Shown: positions 18,406-28,223 of the stretch, in pieces
Layout of the letters: each line of letters starts with the position of its first letter
Position numbering within the stretch: position 1 is the stretch's first letter
Assembly (NCBI GenBank): GCA_947497895.1
Contig: CANMIL010000004.1
Span: 186,001-250,000, forward strand
DNA: 64,000 nt
Direction: 5' to 3'
From: an uncultured Tenacibaculum sp.
GTDB taxonomy: Bacteria; Bacteroidota; Bacteroidia; Flavobacteriales; Flavobacteriaceae
Notes under the pieces: generated by a model
What the model was told of the DNA's origin: nothing
Databases searched by the model: none
Seen by the model: only the letters and a program-made list of their open reading frames with translations
Position numbers and translations under genes: made by a program

Positions 18406-19233
18406 ATGAACGGAGTGTTTTCTCGCTTTACCAATTCAAAAAAACTTAATTCATTAAACCCTAAATTGAAGAGTTTTCTTTTGTTAATAGTTATATCAAC
18501 AATTGCAAATCATTTGGCTCAAAGTGAAAATTTCCCTTTCCATACGTATTATAGTTTCCCGTATGTTTCAATTATCATTTCCACTATAATAGGCATTGTG
18601 GTACTGGCTATTGCCAAATACAATTTCATTTTTTTTGAAAAGAGATATTTCCACAAAGAAATAACGGTTAAAACTCTGACTTGCTTCCTGATATCTACTT
18701 TAGGATATATTTCTCTTGCTTACCTCCCTATTTATTGGATTGTAGTAAGTTTAAGAGGTGGTGATTTCGAATTGTATTACTTTTCAACAGGACTTTCAAT
18801 AACATTGCTATTAAGTGGTTTGGCAATTATTTTCATGTTTGCCGAAGCTATTTACAAATTGCATCGTTTAGAAACTATAGAAGGAACTTTATCTTTTAAA
18901 AAAGCAGGGGAAACCTGCTTAATAAAACTCAATGAAATAGCTCTTTTATACAGCGAAAATAAAATAGTATACATTGTGAACATAGATGGAAAAATAATAA
19001 CTACAGATTTTACATTAAACTCAGCAGAAGAACAACTCAACACTCATTCTTTTTTTAGAGCGAACCGCCAAACAATTCTTCATTATAATTCAGTAGAAAA
19101 ATTAAAATCCATTGAAAACGGAAAACTTTTGGTCATGCTAAAATCAACAATTGTTAATGACGAAAATCGCCAAGTGGTAATTAGCCGATATAAAAAGAAA
19201 GATTTTGAAAACTGGTTTAACGATAAGCTATAA
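18406..19233 (+). CDS. Membrane-anchored LytTR-type transcriptional regulator
   Basis: A 275-residue protein with about four transmembrane helices in the first 150 residues and a C-terminal LytTR DNA-binding domain (about 165-265: LNEIALLYSENKIVYIV, FRANRQTILHYNSVEK, VVISRYKKKDFENWF). Such fusions are common in Bacteroidota as one-component membrane regulators. The adjacent CPBP protease gene lies 115 bp downstream on the same strand and is a plausible target. Confidence 0.88.
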   Translation: MNGVFSRFTNSKKLNSLNPKLKSFLLLIVISTIANHLAQSENFPFHTYYSFPYVSIIISTIIGIVVLAIAKYNFIFFEKRYFHKEITVKTLTCFLISTLGYISLAYLPIYWIVVSLRGGDFELYYFSTGLSITLLLSGLAIIFMFAEAIYKLHRLETIEGTLSFKKAGETCLIKLNEIALLYSENKIVYIVNIDGKIITTDFTLNSAEEQLNTHSFFRANRQTILHYNSVEKLKSIENGKLLVMLKSTIVNDENRQVVISRYKKKDFENWFNDKL

Positions 19234-19348
19234 ATAAATATGCTATTCAGTCTAATTTTTGCTACCATTCGGTAAATACCATTGACAACCAATAACTTTA
19301 TTAGAGTTTTTCAAAGTTAATTTGCATCATTATCTAAACAAATTAACA

Positions 19349-20011
19349 ATGAATATTACTTTTTTTAAATCAAAAATCCTTCCAATTGTAACCATAATAT
19401 CCGTTTTTGCTATATGGTTTTCATCTCTACACCTTGGTTATTTTATTGTTATCGCTCCGGCTATTTTAGTTATCATTTCAAGCTTTATTGAAAATGATAA
19501 AAAAGGGTTCGAAGCTCTTGGTTTGAAAAAAGGATCTTCTTCCCTATTAGAAATTTTGGTTTATGCTCCAACTATTGCCTCAATACTTTTCACTATTTAT
19601 TACTTTTTTTTAATTCCAATTATTGGATCATTAACAGGAAATGACATAGACTTTTCAAGCTTTCATGAACTTAAAGGCAACACTTCTTATGCTTTAATCA
19701 TGCTCGGTTTTATATGGATTTCAGCTGCTTTTGGAGAAGAAATAATTTGGAGAGGCTACTTTATGAATCAATTCAAAAAATTCTTCGGAAACAATTCCAT
19801 AAGCTTAATAGTTAATTTGGTACTATTTGGTATTCTATTTGGACTTATGCACAGTTATCAAGGTATTACTGGTCAAATTATCACTGGAATTATTGGATTT
19901 ATATTGTCTATTATATTTCATCTAAAAAAATATGATTTATGGTTTAATATTGCCATACACGGATTTTTTGACACCATCGGTTTAATTGCTGTTTACAACG
20001 GTTGGATGTAG
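19349..20011 (+). CDS. CPBP family intramembrane metalloprotease/glutamic endopeptidase
   Basis: A 220-residue membrane protein with about six hydrophobic segments. CPBP motifs are GEEIIWRGYF, FGLMHSYQG and HGFFDTIG. The start is placed at ATG 19349, which opens directly into a basic residue and a hydrophobic helix; a TTG at 19322 would add nine residues with no family support. It is paralogous in family, not closely in sequence, to the gene at 11.5 kb. Role could be membrane-protein processing or self-immunity. Confidence 0.85.
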   Translation: MNITFFKSKILPIVTIISVFAIWFSSLHLGYFIVIAPAILVIISSFIENDKKGFEALGLKKGSSSLLEILVYAPTIASILFTIYYFFLIPIIGSLTGNDIDFSSFHELKGNTSYALIMLGFIWISAAFGEEIIWRGYFMNQFKKFFGNNSISLIVNLVLFGILFGLMHSYQGITGQIITGIIGFILSIIFHLKKYDLWFNIAIHGFFDTIGLIAVYNGWM

Positions 20012-20018
20012 CAAAAAT

Positions 20019-20045
20019 GCCTTGTAAAGATTTTCTTTACAAGGC
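20019..20045. terminator. Terminator between CPBP gene and NmrA-like gene
   Basis: GCCTTGTAAAG / CTTTACAAGGC 11-bp perfect inverted repeat with a 5-nt loop between convergent genes. The T tract (five T) is on the minus-strand side, so it best serves the minus-strand genes. Confidence 0.65.
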
Positions 20046-20067
20046 TCATGAACAATCTGGGGACTTC

Positions 20068-20979
20068 CTATCTGAAAAACATCCATTTTTTAGGAAGGAA
20101 TTTCTCTCTAGATTCTTGCAAATAAGCATTCATAATTCTCGGCTTTCTACCCAAAATACTCTCAATGGTATCTGTCTTCGGTTCTGGGTGCTTTTTTGCT
20201 AATAAATCTATTTCGACTAAATGTCGGGCTAGCCACTCTGGAAGTTTTGCTCTCTTGGTTAATTGCTTAAGAAAAGCTTCTCTAGAAATATCTTCATAAA
20301 CAACCTTCTTTCCCGTAACATAAGATAATCGTTCGGCCATACATATATTTGATAATGCTTCAGGCCCCGATAACACCACGGCTTCTCTGTTTAAAGGCTC
20401 TTTTCGCAATAAATACTTCACTGCCACTTCAGCAACATCACGAGCATCGACATAGTTTCTTTCTGCCTCTCCCATTACTCCAAAAATCTTCCCAAAATAT
20501 TTAATTGTAAACGTATTTCGTTCCCAGTTTTGCATAAATGAATGAGGTTGTAAAAGGCAATAATCCAGGCTACTCTTTTGAAGTACTTTTTCTATTCGTC
20601 TGTGCCAATCACTCACTTCAACGAAAATAGAATTGGGAACCACTGGTGCAGATAGTTTAACTACTCTTTTAATCCCTAACTCTTCAGCCACCTCTATGAT
20701 ATTTGTTTCATAAATAATTTGACTTGGAGAGGTAGCCGTTAGCAGAAAAATACCGTCTGCCTCTTTACAAATAGATCTTAGTTGTTCTTTTGAATTTAAA
20801 TCAGCCGACACATAACTAATATTCTGGTTAAATCCATTCAGTTGAATTGGAGGTTTTCTCTCTGGAACTCTTAAAACACCTCTTACAAAACAATTTTTAT
20901 TACTAAGTAGCTTTAACACCTCTGCTCCAACTGTTCCAGTTGCGCCAAAAACGATAATTGTTGGTTTATCTAATTTCAT
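20068..20979 (-). CDS. NmrA-like NAD(P)-binding oxidoreductase
   Basis: A 303-residue atypical short-chain dehydrogenase. The N-terminal Rossmann motif is GATGTVG (residues 12-18), followed by the NmrA-type pattern GIKRVVKLSAP and YCLLQPHSFMQNW. Such enzymes bind NAD(P)H and act as quinone or general reductases, or as redox sensors. Its start overlaps the stop of the upstream membrane protein gene by one base (TAATG-type coupling). Confidence 0.85.
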   Translation of the reverse strand: MKLDKPTIIVFGATGTVGAEVLKLLSNKNCFVRGVLRVPERKPPIQLNGFNQNISYVSADLNSKEQLRSICKEADGIFLLTATSPSQIIYETNIIEVAEELGIKRVVKLSAPVVPNSIFVEVSDWHRRIEKVLQKSSLDYCLLQPHSFMQNWERNTFTIKYFGKIFGVMGEAERNYVDARDVAEVAVKYLLRKEPLNREAVVLSGPEALSNICMAERLSYVTGKKVVYEDISREAFLKQLTKRAKLPEWLARHLVEIDLLAKKHPEPKTDTIESILGRKPRIMNAYLQESREKFLPKKWMFFR

Positions 20980-21371
20980 TATTTATTCTTTTGAATTGGT
21001 ACTTTCCATGCAGTAATCACAGTTCCAATAACAGTGGATAACATTATGTCAAATTGGTATCTATTTAACTTAAGAGAGATGACTAAAAAATACGCCAACG
21101 ATAAATTCAGAATAAGCATTAATAAAATTCTTACTAGTTTGTTTTCCAGTTTAAATCGACTCTTTAATCCCCAAAGTAAACTATAGGTTATGAGGGTCGC
21201 TATTAAAGATGGGATTGCGATGCTTACAAAGCTAGCATTCATTAAATCGTTTTTATGCAAAAACCATCCAGATAACCAAGCAGTAACTCCGGGAAAGAAA
21301 TACGATGGTAATGCCATTAACATCATCGACTTCAACGAAAAGATATTGGGTGCAATTTCTTTGTTTTTCAT
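20979..21371 (-). CDS. Small membrane protein of unknown function
   Basis: A 130-residue protein with four hydrophobic segments (about residues 15-35, 45-67, 80-100 and 105-122). I do not recognise the family. It is translationally coupled to the NmrA-like reductase, so the pair is likely co-expressed. Confidence 0.65.
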   Translation of the reverse strand: MKNKEIAPNIFSLKSMMLMALPSYFFPGVTAWLSGWFLHKNDLMNASFVSIAIPSLIATLITYSLLWGLKSRFKLENKLVRILLMLILNLSLAYFLVISLKLNRYQFDIMLSTVIGTVITAWKVPIQKNK

Positions 21372-21467
21372 GTTTTATAAATTATTTGGTCATTGTAATT
21401 CCTCTTTATTAACTTGTTATATGATGAAAATTGAAGAGGCTTCACTTTATAATTATCTTATTCTTTA

Positions 21468-22400
21468 CTATTTAACAATTTTTGGTTTTCTACCTCTAAA
21501 AGGATTTACTTTTAATCCAACAGAAAGATATGCTTTCAATGGAACATCCATCCCATAAATGACTTCATCATTAGTATCGTGAAACTCGTATTTCTCGAAA
21601 ACAGAATGTGTTCCTCTTACCAAAATCCCAATAGATCTTGAAAGCCAATAGTTGTACTCCAATCCAGCAGATACCGTAGTAAAAACAGATTGCGATACAT
21701 TGGCATACAAATCATTATCTCTTTGGTTGGTTAATCGGAAAGAAAAGTCATTTAGATCCCCCAAAACTTTAATGGAATGTTTTCTATTGAAATCGTACTT
21801 TACATAGGTATTTGGTAATCCAATAGCGAAAGTTAATTTATGTCCGATCATTCCCATAAAGTTAACAACTGGATTTACCCTTTTTTCACCAGATAAAGTA
21901 AGGTATCCGATCCCAAAACTTAAGAGATATGTGTTTTGTTTGTTTTTGCTGGTAAATCTTTTTTCAGCGAATAGCAATCCATTAAAATGAATATCATCCG
22001 ACTCCAGACTTCTATTAAAACTACCATTTGCATAAGGCATTAATAATGCATTTACCGACCAGTTTTTTGATATTTTATAATTAGCGAGTAGGCTATAATT
22101 AAGGTTAAAATATTCTTCTTTTGCATTTAAGATCGAAGGCTGACTTTGATTCCCGAATGAAAAAGAATGATAATCCATTCCAACGGTATTAAAGAGAGAT
22201 AATCTTTTTCTAAACAATGGAAAACTTAGTTTCGAACTAATCCTTTGATAATCGAAAGCATCGGAATTGTTAATTTCGGGTGTGTAATGAACATAGAAAA
22301 CATCTCTATCTTTGTTTACAACAAAGACGTCTCCTGTCACTTGACCATAGACATTGGCTATGAACAAAAATAAAATTAAAGTGGCTGTTTTTCTGACCAT
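21468..22400 (-). CDS. Outer-membrane beta-barrel protein (DUF6268-like)
   Basis: A 310-residue protein beginning with a signal peptide (MVRKTATLILFLFIANVYGQ region). The remainder is a succession of amphipathic beta strands and ends in VGLKVNPFRGRKPKIVK, consistent with an outer-membrane barrel; DUF6268 is my best guess. ATG 22400 is chosen over an upstream codon at 22427 because it opens directly into the signal peptide. It lies 121 bp downstream of the Crp/Fnr gene and may be under its control. Confidence 0.7.
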   Translation of the reverse strand: MVRKTATLILFLFIANVYGQVTGDVFVVNKDRDVFYVHYTPEINNSDAFDYQRISSKLSFPLFRKRLSLFNTVGMDYHSFSFGNQSQPSILNAKEEYFNLNYSLLANYKISKNWSVNALLMPYANGSFNRSLESDDIHFNGLLFAEKRFTSKNKQNTYLLSFGIGYLTLSGEKRVNPVVNFMGMIGHKLTFAIGLPNTYVKYDFNRKHSIKVLGDLNDFSFRLTNQRDNDLYANVSQSVFTTVSAGLEYNYWLSRSIGILVRGTHSVFEKYEFHDTNDEVIYGMDVPLKAYLSVGLKVNPFRGRKPKIVK

Positions 22401-22521
22401 GATATTTGTATTATTATTTTGATACAAATATTGGCCTAAATAGGGCTGATTAAATTACCAAATGATAATTACCTACTCAAACTATGTTAAGAGTTTATTA
22501 AAAACGATACTATAATGTATT

Positions 22522-23109
22522 CTAATCGTGTGAAGATGTTTTCTCGGTACTGATTTCTTTTCGAATTCGACTTAAGGATTGAGGAGTGATTCCAAGAAAA
22601 ACAGATAAATCCTTTAAAGGAACTCTAAAAATTAAATCTGACCTATTTAATAGATCGAGATAGCGTTCTTTAGCGGTTAGTGATTGAAAGTTATGGATAC
22701 CATATAACACGCTCGTAAAAGCATCCTCCCAAATTAACCTTCCAAATTTTTGCCACTTTGGAAACTTATCATACAAACGTTCCATATCTTCATATGAGAT
22801 CGTATAAACTTCTGTTTCTTCAATAGTTTTTATAAAAGATGCAGAACGCTGTTTGTTTTTAATCTTGGAGATGTCTGCAATAAATTCATTTTCAAAAGCA
22901 AAATATCGCGTATGCTGTATATCTTCCACAATATCATAAATCATGACACCTCCTGATGCTATAAAATAGTAATGCGTAACTACCTGTTCTTGCTTAATCA
23001 AAAATTTATCTTTTGAATATACCTTTCTTTCAAAAAAAGGTAAAATTTCATTCAGTTCATTCTGATCTAAAGAGACATATTTATCAATATAGGTAGTTAG
23101 TTTATCCAT
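22522..23109 (-). CDS. Crp/Fnr family transcriptional regulator
   Basis: A 195-residue protein with an N-terminal cyclic-nucleotide-binding-like domain (YFIASGGVMIYDI, VYTISYEDMERLYDKFP) and a C-terminal short helix-turn-helix (PLKDLSVFLGITPQSLSRIRKEI). No Fnr-type Cys cluster is present, so it is not an FeS oxygen sensor. ATG 23109 is preferred to the upstream TTG at 23124. It lies 23 bp after rimO and probably shares its transcript. Confidence 0.88.
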   Translation of the reverse strand: MDKLTTYIDKYVSLDQNELNEILPFFERKVYSKDKFLIKQEQVVTHYYFIASGGVMIYDIVEDIQHTRYFAFENEFIADISKIKNKQRSASFIKTIEETEVYTISYEDMERLYDKFPKWQKFGRLIWEDAFTSVLYGIHNFQSLTAKERYLDLLNRSDLIFRVPLKDLSVFLGITPQSLSRIRKEISTEKTSSHD

Positions 23110-23132
23110 TAAAGTTGGCTTCAAAAATATAA

Positions 23133-24449
23133 TTACTGATTCACTGGTTTTCCATATAAATCGAAATCACCAGCCTCGTATATTTCAATATCGATAAATT
23201 CACCAAGCTTAATGTAATGATCTTTTGCGCTTACAAGAACATCGTTATCTACGTCAGGTGAATCAAATTCAGTTCGTCCATAATAATACTCTCCATCTTT
23301 TCTATCAAAAAGACAACGGTAAGTATTACCTATTTTCCCTTGATTCAATTCCCAAGAAATTTGTGATTGTACCTCCATAATTTCATTTACTCGTCGGAAC
23401 TTTACATCAGCAGGCACATCATCCTCTAAATCATAAGCACCTGTATTCTCTTCATGAGAATATTCGAAGGCACCCAATCTTTCGAAACGCATTTCTTCTA
23501 CCCAGTCTTTTAACTCTTGAAATTGCTCTTCAGTTTCTCCCGGGTATCCAACAATTAACGTTGTTCTTATAGCCATATTAGGAACAAACTCTCTAAACTT
23601 CCTGATTAAATCAGTAGTTTTTTCATGTGTTGTTCCTCGTTTCATTGACTTAAGTATTTCAGTATTTATATGCTGTAATGGGATATCAAGATAATTACAG
23701 ACTTTCGGCTCATTTTTCATTACTTCAAGAACATCCATTGGGAACCCTGTAGGGAAAGCATAATGTAAACGTATCCATTCAATACCTTCAACCTTTACCA
23801 ATTCTTTCAATAAATCAGCCAATGCTCTTTTTTTATAAAGATCTAATCCATAATAAGTTAAATCTTGAGCTATTAACATTATTTCTTTAATACCATCGGC
23901 AGCCAACTTTTGAGCTTCAATAACCAAGTTTTCTATTGGTGTTGATTTGTGTTTCCCTCTCATTAAGGGAATTGCACAAAACGAACATGGTCTGTCACAC
24001 CCTTCCGCTATCTTTAAGTATGCATAATGTTTAGGTGTTGTCGTTAAGCGTTCACCAATCAACTCGTGCTTATAATTTGCTTCTAAAACCTTTAACAAAT
24101 TTGGTAAATCATGCGTACCAAAAAACTGATCTACATTCGTTATCTCTTTTTCTAAATCCGGCTTATAACGCTCACTTAAACAACCAGTAACAAAAACTTT
24201 ATCCACTTCACCAGCTTCTTTTTTCTGAGCATAATGTAAAATGGTATCAACACTTTCTTCCTTCGCTTTACCTATGAATCCACAAGTATTAATTACAACA
24301 ATATTTCCTTCATCATTTTCATCTTCATGTACAACGTTTTTACCATTCGCTTTTAATTGTCCCATTAAAACCTCACTATCGTATACATTCTTAGAACACC
24401 CTAAGGTAACTACATTGATCTTGTTTTGCTTTATTGTTTTTGTACGCAT
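23133..24449 (-). CDS. rimO: Ribosomal protein S12 methylthiotransferase RimO
   Basis: A 438-residue radical-SAM enzyme that adds a methylthio group to an Asp of ribosomal protein uS12. The N-terminal UPF0004 domain carries cluster ligands Cys18 (TLGCSKN), Cys56 and Cys90. The radical-SAM cluster motif is CDRPCSFC (Cys151, 155, 158). A C-terminal TRAM domain ends the protein. LGCSKN and the DRPCSFCAIP string distinguish RimO from MiaB. Confidence 0.96.
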   Translation of the reverse strand: MRTKTIKQNKINVVTLGCSKNVYDSEVLMGQLKANGKNVVHEDENDEGNIVVINTCGFIGKAKEESVDTILHYAQKKEAGEVDKVFVTGCLSERYKPDLEKEITNVDQFFGTHDLPNLLKVLEANYKHELIGERLTTTPKHYAYLKIAEGCDRPCSFCAIPLMRGKHKSTPIENLVIEAQKLAADGIKEIMLIAQDLTYYGLDLYKKRALADLLKELVKVEGIEWIRLHYAFPTGFPMDVLEVMKNEPKVCNYLDIPLQHINTEILKSMKRGTTHEKTTDLIRKFREFVPNMAIRTTLIVGYPGETEEQFQELKDWVEEMRFERLGAFEYSHEENTGAYDLEDDVPADVKFRRVNEIMEVQSQISWELNQGKIGNTYRCLFDRKDGEYYYGRTEFDSPDVDNDVLVSAKDHYIKLGEFIDIEIYEAGDFDLYGKPVNQ

Positions 24450-24468
24450 CTTAAAAAAATTCGATTTG

Positions 24469-24476
24469 CAAAAATA
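24469..24476 (-). promoter_or_regulatory. Putative promoter box for rimO
   Basis: Minus-strand TATTTTTG matches TAnnTTTG, 19 nt upstream of the rimO ATG; no clear -33 element. Confidence 0.45.
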
Positions 24477-24596
24477 AAGCTTTTTTAATTGTGAAGCCCT
24501 ATAAGAACTCTCAAATAATCGCAGTCCTCTAGAGCTTCAACTTATTATTGTATTTCAACTATTGACAAGTTAAACTCTATATTATAATAACAACTC

Positions 24597-26252
24597 TTAT
24601 TGATAATCTACTGGTATTTTTCGCGCTTTGATTAATTTCTCAAAAGCATATGCAAATTCTAATAATTGCTTTTCGGATAATGACTTTCCTATAAAAGTCA
24701 ATCCCGTTGGTTCTCCTGAACTTTTATATCCCATTGGAACCGTAATTGTAGGATAATGAGCCACTGCCGCTACAGCAGAATGGTAATTATCAATCGATAA
24801 AATCACATCTACTTTTCCAGTCTCTAAAGCTTCTAAGTATTTTATTCCATTTTCTTTTAGTTTTTCCTTTAGTTCAGTCAATTTCTGAATTGAAGTGGTA
24901 TCCTTAGCAATCCCTTCAAACAACTGTTGTCCATAGGGAGCTCTTTTTAGACTATCTTTCCTATTGAAACTAACTACCTCTTTTACATATTTTATGGTAA
25001 CAGAATCACCAGAATGAGACTGTAAATACTTAGGTAAATCATATTTCATTTCGGTCGTTAACAAATTAGAAAAACCGTTATAATCCATGCTTTCAGGTGA
25101 TAAATTCAACATATCACCTCCTACTTCCTCAATATCTTCAATAGTTTTTTTGTAAATAGGGTCTTCAAGTAAATCACTAAGTATCCCAATTTTTTTATTT
25201 TTAAAATACGCGGAATCCCAAGTATAATTGAAGTAATCCATTGGCAAATCATTCAAAATTTCAGTTGAAAGATCTTCTCTATCCTTATGAACCATTACTT
25301 TAAAAAGTAAGGCATTATCGATTACATTTTTAGTCATCGGACCTGGGGTGTCTAAAAAATTAGAAATAGGTATTATTCCTGTTCTACTTAAAACTCCTGT
25401 AGTAGGCTTCAATCCAACAAGCGAATTTTTACTAGAAGGAGAGGTTATCGAACCAGCTGTTTCGGTTCCAATTGCCGCAACTGCATAATTAGAAGCGACT
25501 GCCACACCACTTCCAGAACTAGAACCTCCCGTTTCAAACACTTTTCGTCCGTATGGATTTAACGTTTGTCCTCCAATTGCGCTATACCCCAAAGGACATC
25601 CATTACAAAAAAAGTATGCCCATTCGCTTAAATTTACTTTACCAAGAATTAGCGCACCAGATTCCTTTAATCTTTTTACAATGTGAGCATCCTCCTTAGG
25701 AAGGTTATTCTTTAAAGCAACAGCTCCAGCCGTAGTCAACATATTTTTTGTATTCACATTATCCTTTAGAAGAATCGGCATTCCATAAAGTGAAAACTGC
25801 GATAATCCGGATTCACGAGATTTGTCCATCGCTCGCGCTTCTTTCAAAACATTTGGGTTTAAGCTGATAATAGCATTTAAATGTTTGGTACTATCACTCT
25901 CGAATTTTCGAATTCTGTATAAATAGAACAATGTCAATTTTTCATAGCTAAGTTTACCCGCTTTAATATTCTCTTGTAGGGAAGGAATATCCTGTTCTAA
26001 TATCAGTGGTTTTAAAGCTATGTACTCGTCCTCAGAAAAACTCTCCAAATCAGCTTGAAATGGCTCAAACTCCTTATTTAAATCGAGATATTTGGATTGT
26101 ATTAGTTTAAATTTCATCCTTGGATTCTCATGATCTTGTTGCGCCAAGACCTCCGAATCTTCGTTATAACTTTTAAAATACTCGATTTTTTGAACCTTCT
26201 CTTTGCACCCTATAAAAAGAACAAGAGCAAAGAAATAATATAAGTGTTTCAT
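24597..26252 (-). CDS. Amidase-signature family lipoprotein
   Basis: A 551-residue protein with a lipoprotein signal peptide (LFIGC, Cys16). The amidase signature is complete: catalytic Lys in PILLKDNVNT, the glycine/serine-rich GGSSSGSGVAVAS and the nucleophile region GTETAGSITSPS. It is expected to hydrolyse amide bonds at the cell envelope; the substrate is not indicated. An insertion of roughly 60-80 residues follows the central domain. Independent of ftsY, whose terminator lies upstream. Confidence 0.9.
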   Translation of the reverse strand: MKHLYYFFALVLFIGCKEKVQKIEYFKSYNEDSEVLAQQDHENPRMKFKLIQSKYLDLNKEFEPFQADLESFSEDEYIALKPLILEQDIPSLQENIKAGKLSYEKLTLFYLYRIRKFESDSTKHLNAIISLNPNVLKEARAMDKSRESGLSQFSLYGMPILLKDNVNTKNMLTTAGAVALKNNLPKEDAHIVKRLKESGALILGKVNLSEWAYFFCNGCPLGYSAIGGQTLNPYGRKVFETGGSSSGSGVAVASNYAVAAIGTETAGSITSPSSKNSLVGLKPTTGVLSRTGIIPISNFLDTPGPMTKNVIDNALLFKVMVHKDREDLSTEILNDLPMDYFNYTWDSAYFKNKKIGILSDLLEDPIYKKTIEDIEEVGGDMLNLSPESMDYNGFSNLLTTEMKYDLPKYLQSHSGDSVTIKYVKEVVSFNRKDSLKRAPYGQQLFEGIAKDTTSIQKLTELKEKLKENGIKYLEALETGKVDVILSIDNYHSAVAAVAHYPTITVPMGYKSSGEPTGLTFIGKSLSEKQLLEFAYAFEKLIKARKIPVDYQ

Positions 26253-26343
26253 AGAAAAGTGTCTTGATTAGTTATAATCAAATATATTAATTCTAAGAAT
26301 ATAGATAAAGAAATAGTGTTTTTTGAAAAACGCAATTTCCTCG

Positions 26344-26387
26344 TATAAACAAAAAGGTCCTTCAGAAGAAGGACCTTTTTGTTTATA
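26344..26387 (-). terminator. Strong terminator after ftsY
   Basis: A 20-bp perfect inverted repeat centred on GGTCCTTC agaa GAAGGACC, with symmetric AAAAA/TTTTT and TATAAAC/GTTTATA flanks. It lies 13 bp beyond the ftsY stop on the minus strand. Confidence 0.88.
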
Positions 26388-26399
26388 TATTCGTTTAGT

Positions 26400-27353
26400 T
26401 TATTTGAAAAAACTATCGATAAATTCAAATTTATTAAATACCTGTAAATCGTCTATTCCTTCACCAACTCCAATATATTTTACTGGAATTTGAAACTGGT
26501 CAGAAATACCAATTACGACACCTCCTTTAGCCGTTCCATCCAATTTAGTTACAGCTAGTGATGTTACTTCAGTTGCTTTTGTAAACTGTTTCGCTTGTTC
26601 AAATGCATTCTGTCCTGTAGAACCATCTAATACTAATAACACATCATGTGGTGCATCAGGAACCACTTTTTGCATTACTCTTTTAATTTTAGATAACTCA
26701 TTCATTAAATTTACCTTGTTATGCAAACGACCTGCTGTATCTATAATGATTACATCGGCATCTTGGTTCATTCCTGACTTAACGGTATCGAACGCTACAG
26801 ACGCTGGATCCGAGCCCATTTCTTGACGCACAATTGGTACATCTGTTCTATCTGCCCATACTTGAAGCTGATCAATTGCGGCAGCTCTAAAAGTATCAGC
26901 AGCTCCAAGCACAACTTTCAATCCCTTCTTTTTAAATTGAGAAGCCAATTTTCCTATCGTAGTTGTTTTTCCAACTCCATTAACACCTACAACCATTAAT
27001 ACATATGGTTTGGTATTTTTAGGTACTGTAAAATCAGAATCATCTCCTGAATTAGTTTCAGATAGTAATCCTGCTATTTCTTCCCTTAATATTTGATTAA
27101 GTTCTTCAGTACCTAAATATTTATCGCGAGAAACGCGCTCTTCAATTCTTTCAATAATTTTTAATGTGGTACCCACTCCAACATCAGAAGACACTAATAC
27201 CTCCTCTAAATTATCCAATACATCATCATCTACTTTCGACTTTCCTGCAACCGCTTTAGATAATTTTGAAAAAAAGCTGGATTTAGTTTTTTCTAAGCCT
27301 TTGTCTAATGTTTCTTTTTTCTCTTTCGAGAATATTTTCTTAAAAAAACTCAT
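26400..27353 (-). CDS. ftsY: Signal recognition particle receptor FtsY
   Basis: A 317-residue SRP GTPase that docks SRP-ribosome complexes at the inner membrane. The N-terminal A domain is short and charged, then the N domain, and the G domain with G1 GVNGVGKT (123-130), DTAGRLHNK, and TKLDGTAKGG. ALVEY-like motif region and GEGIDDLQVFN close the protein, as in FtsY rather than Ffh. It follows the ribosomal gene cluster as in other Bacteroidota, but a terminator separates them. Confidence 0.97.
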   Translation of the reverse strand: MSFFKKIFSKEKKETLDKGLEKTKSSFFSKLSKAVAGKSKVDDDVLDNLEEVLVSSDVGVGTTLKIIERIEERVSRDKYLGTEELNQILREEIAGLLSETNSGDDSDFTVPKNTKPYVLMVVGVNGVGKTTTIGKLASQFKKKGLKVVLGAADTFRAAAIDQLQVWADRTDVPIVRQEMGSDPASVAFDTVKSGMNQDADVIIIDTAGRLHNKVNLMNELSKIKRVMQKVVPDAPHDVLLVLDGSTGQNAFEQAKQFTKATEVTSLAVTKLDGTAKGGVVIGISDQFQIPVKYIGVGEGIDDLQVFNKFEFIDSFFK

Positions 27354-27501
27354 GGTCTAATTTTATAATCACTCAAATAATGGTAAAAACCATACCAAAT
27401 TCACTTTAGAGTCATATTGTCATTAATTTGAATTACTACACACTAAGACTTTATATAAGGTAAACTGGTTGAATTCAAAAATACTCATTTTTTAATACAA
27501 A

Positions 27502-27533
27502 AAAAGCTACTTTCAAAATTGAAAGTAGCTTTT
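27502..27533 (-). terminator. Terminator of the rpmB-rpmG-DUF4295 operon
   Basis: AAAAGCTACTTTC / GAAAGTAGCTTTT 13-bp perfect inverted repeat, with a long T tract on the minus-strand side, 20 bp after the DUF4295 stop. Confidence 0.88.
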
Positions 27534-27553
27534 CCTTAAACTGTATACAAGAA

Positions 27554-27706
27554 TTACTTTTTAGCTAAAAAGTCGTTTACTTGTGTAGGGTCCATAATAG
27601 CCTCAACAAAAGTATAAGCTCCACTCTTTGGAGATTTTACCATTTTAATTGCCTTAGTTAATCTTTTAGAACCTGTTTGTAACGTTGCTACTGATTTCTT
27701 TGCCAT
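27554..27706 (-). CDS. DUF4295 family small ribosome-associated protein
   Basis: A 50-residue basic protein (MAKKSVATLQTGSKRLTKA ... DFLAKK) encoded 27 bp after rpmG. It matches DUF4295, a Bacteroidota-specific family invariably placed with rpmB and rpmG. The context and lysine-rich composition indicate a ribosomal subunit component. From memory, a lineage-specific large-subunit protein named bL38 was described in Flavobacterium johnsoniae ribosomes and may be this family, but I cannot verify the correspondence. Confidence 0.85.
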   Translation of the reverse strand: MAKKSVATLQTGSKRLTKAIKMVKSPKSGAYTFVEAIMDPTQVNDFLAKK

Positions 27707-27733
27707 TTTATATAAAATTTAAGCCGTAGCTAA

Positions 27734-27916
27734 TTATTTAATTTCTTTATGAACTGTCATCTTCTTTAAGATTGGATTAAATTTCTTTAATTCCATTCTA
27801 TCAGGAGTATTTTTCTTATTTTTCGTAGTGATATAACGAGAAGTTCCTGGTTGTCCAGTAGCCTTGTGTTCAGTACACTCTAATATAACTTGAACTCTGT
27901 TTCCTTTTTTTGCCAT
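27734..27916 (-). CDS. rpmG: 50S ribosomal protein L33
   Basis: A 60-residue protein of the bL33 family ([38 protein letters not shown]). Only one Cys is present, so this is a Cys-minus, zinc-independent form. It lies between rpmB (28 bp upstream) and the DUF4295 gene in one operon. Confidence 0.97.
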   Translation of the reverse strand: MAKKGNRVQVILECTEHKATGQPGTSRYITTKNKKNTPDRMELKKFNPILKKMTVHKEIK

Positions 27917-27944
27917 CTCTATAAAATTTTTATCTGGAAAGGAA

Positions 27945-28184
27945 TTACTTCGTTAAGAAACCTTTTTCTCTAGCTTCTTTAAGAACAGCAGAGATTCCTT
28001 TTTTATTAATATTTTTTAATGCAGAAGCAGATACCTTTAATGTAATCCATTTATCTTCTTCTGGAATATAAAAACGCTTAGTCATTAAATTAGCGTTAAA
28101 CTTTCTTTTAGTTCTATTCAAGGCATGCGATACGTTGTTACCTACCATCGCTTTTTTACCTGTTAATTCACAAACTCTAGACAT
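27945..28184 (-). CDS. rpmB: 50S ribosomal protein L28
   Basis: A 79-residue bL28 protein ([39 protein letters not shown]). First gene of the ribosomal operon, preceded by the best promoter match in the window. Confidence 0.97.
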   Translation of the reverse strand: MSRVCELTGKKAMVGNNVSHALNRTKRKFNANLMTKRFYIPEEDKWITLKVSASALKNINKKGISAVLKEAREKGFLTK

Positions 28185-28223
28185 CTTCTTGACAGTTTTA
28201 TAGTGTTATTTCTAAACGAGGTG

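Noticed and set aside
20002..20202. Plus-strand ORF of 66 codons
   Set aside because: It covers the terminator hairpin and the 3' end of the NmrA-like gene on the other strand and has no protein-like pattern.
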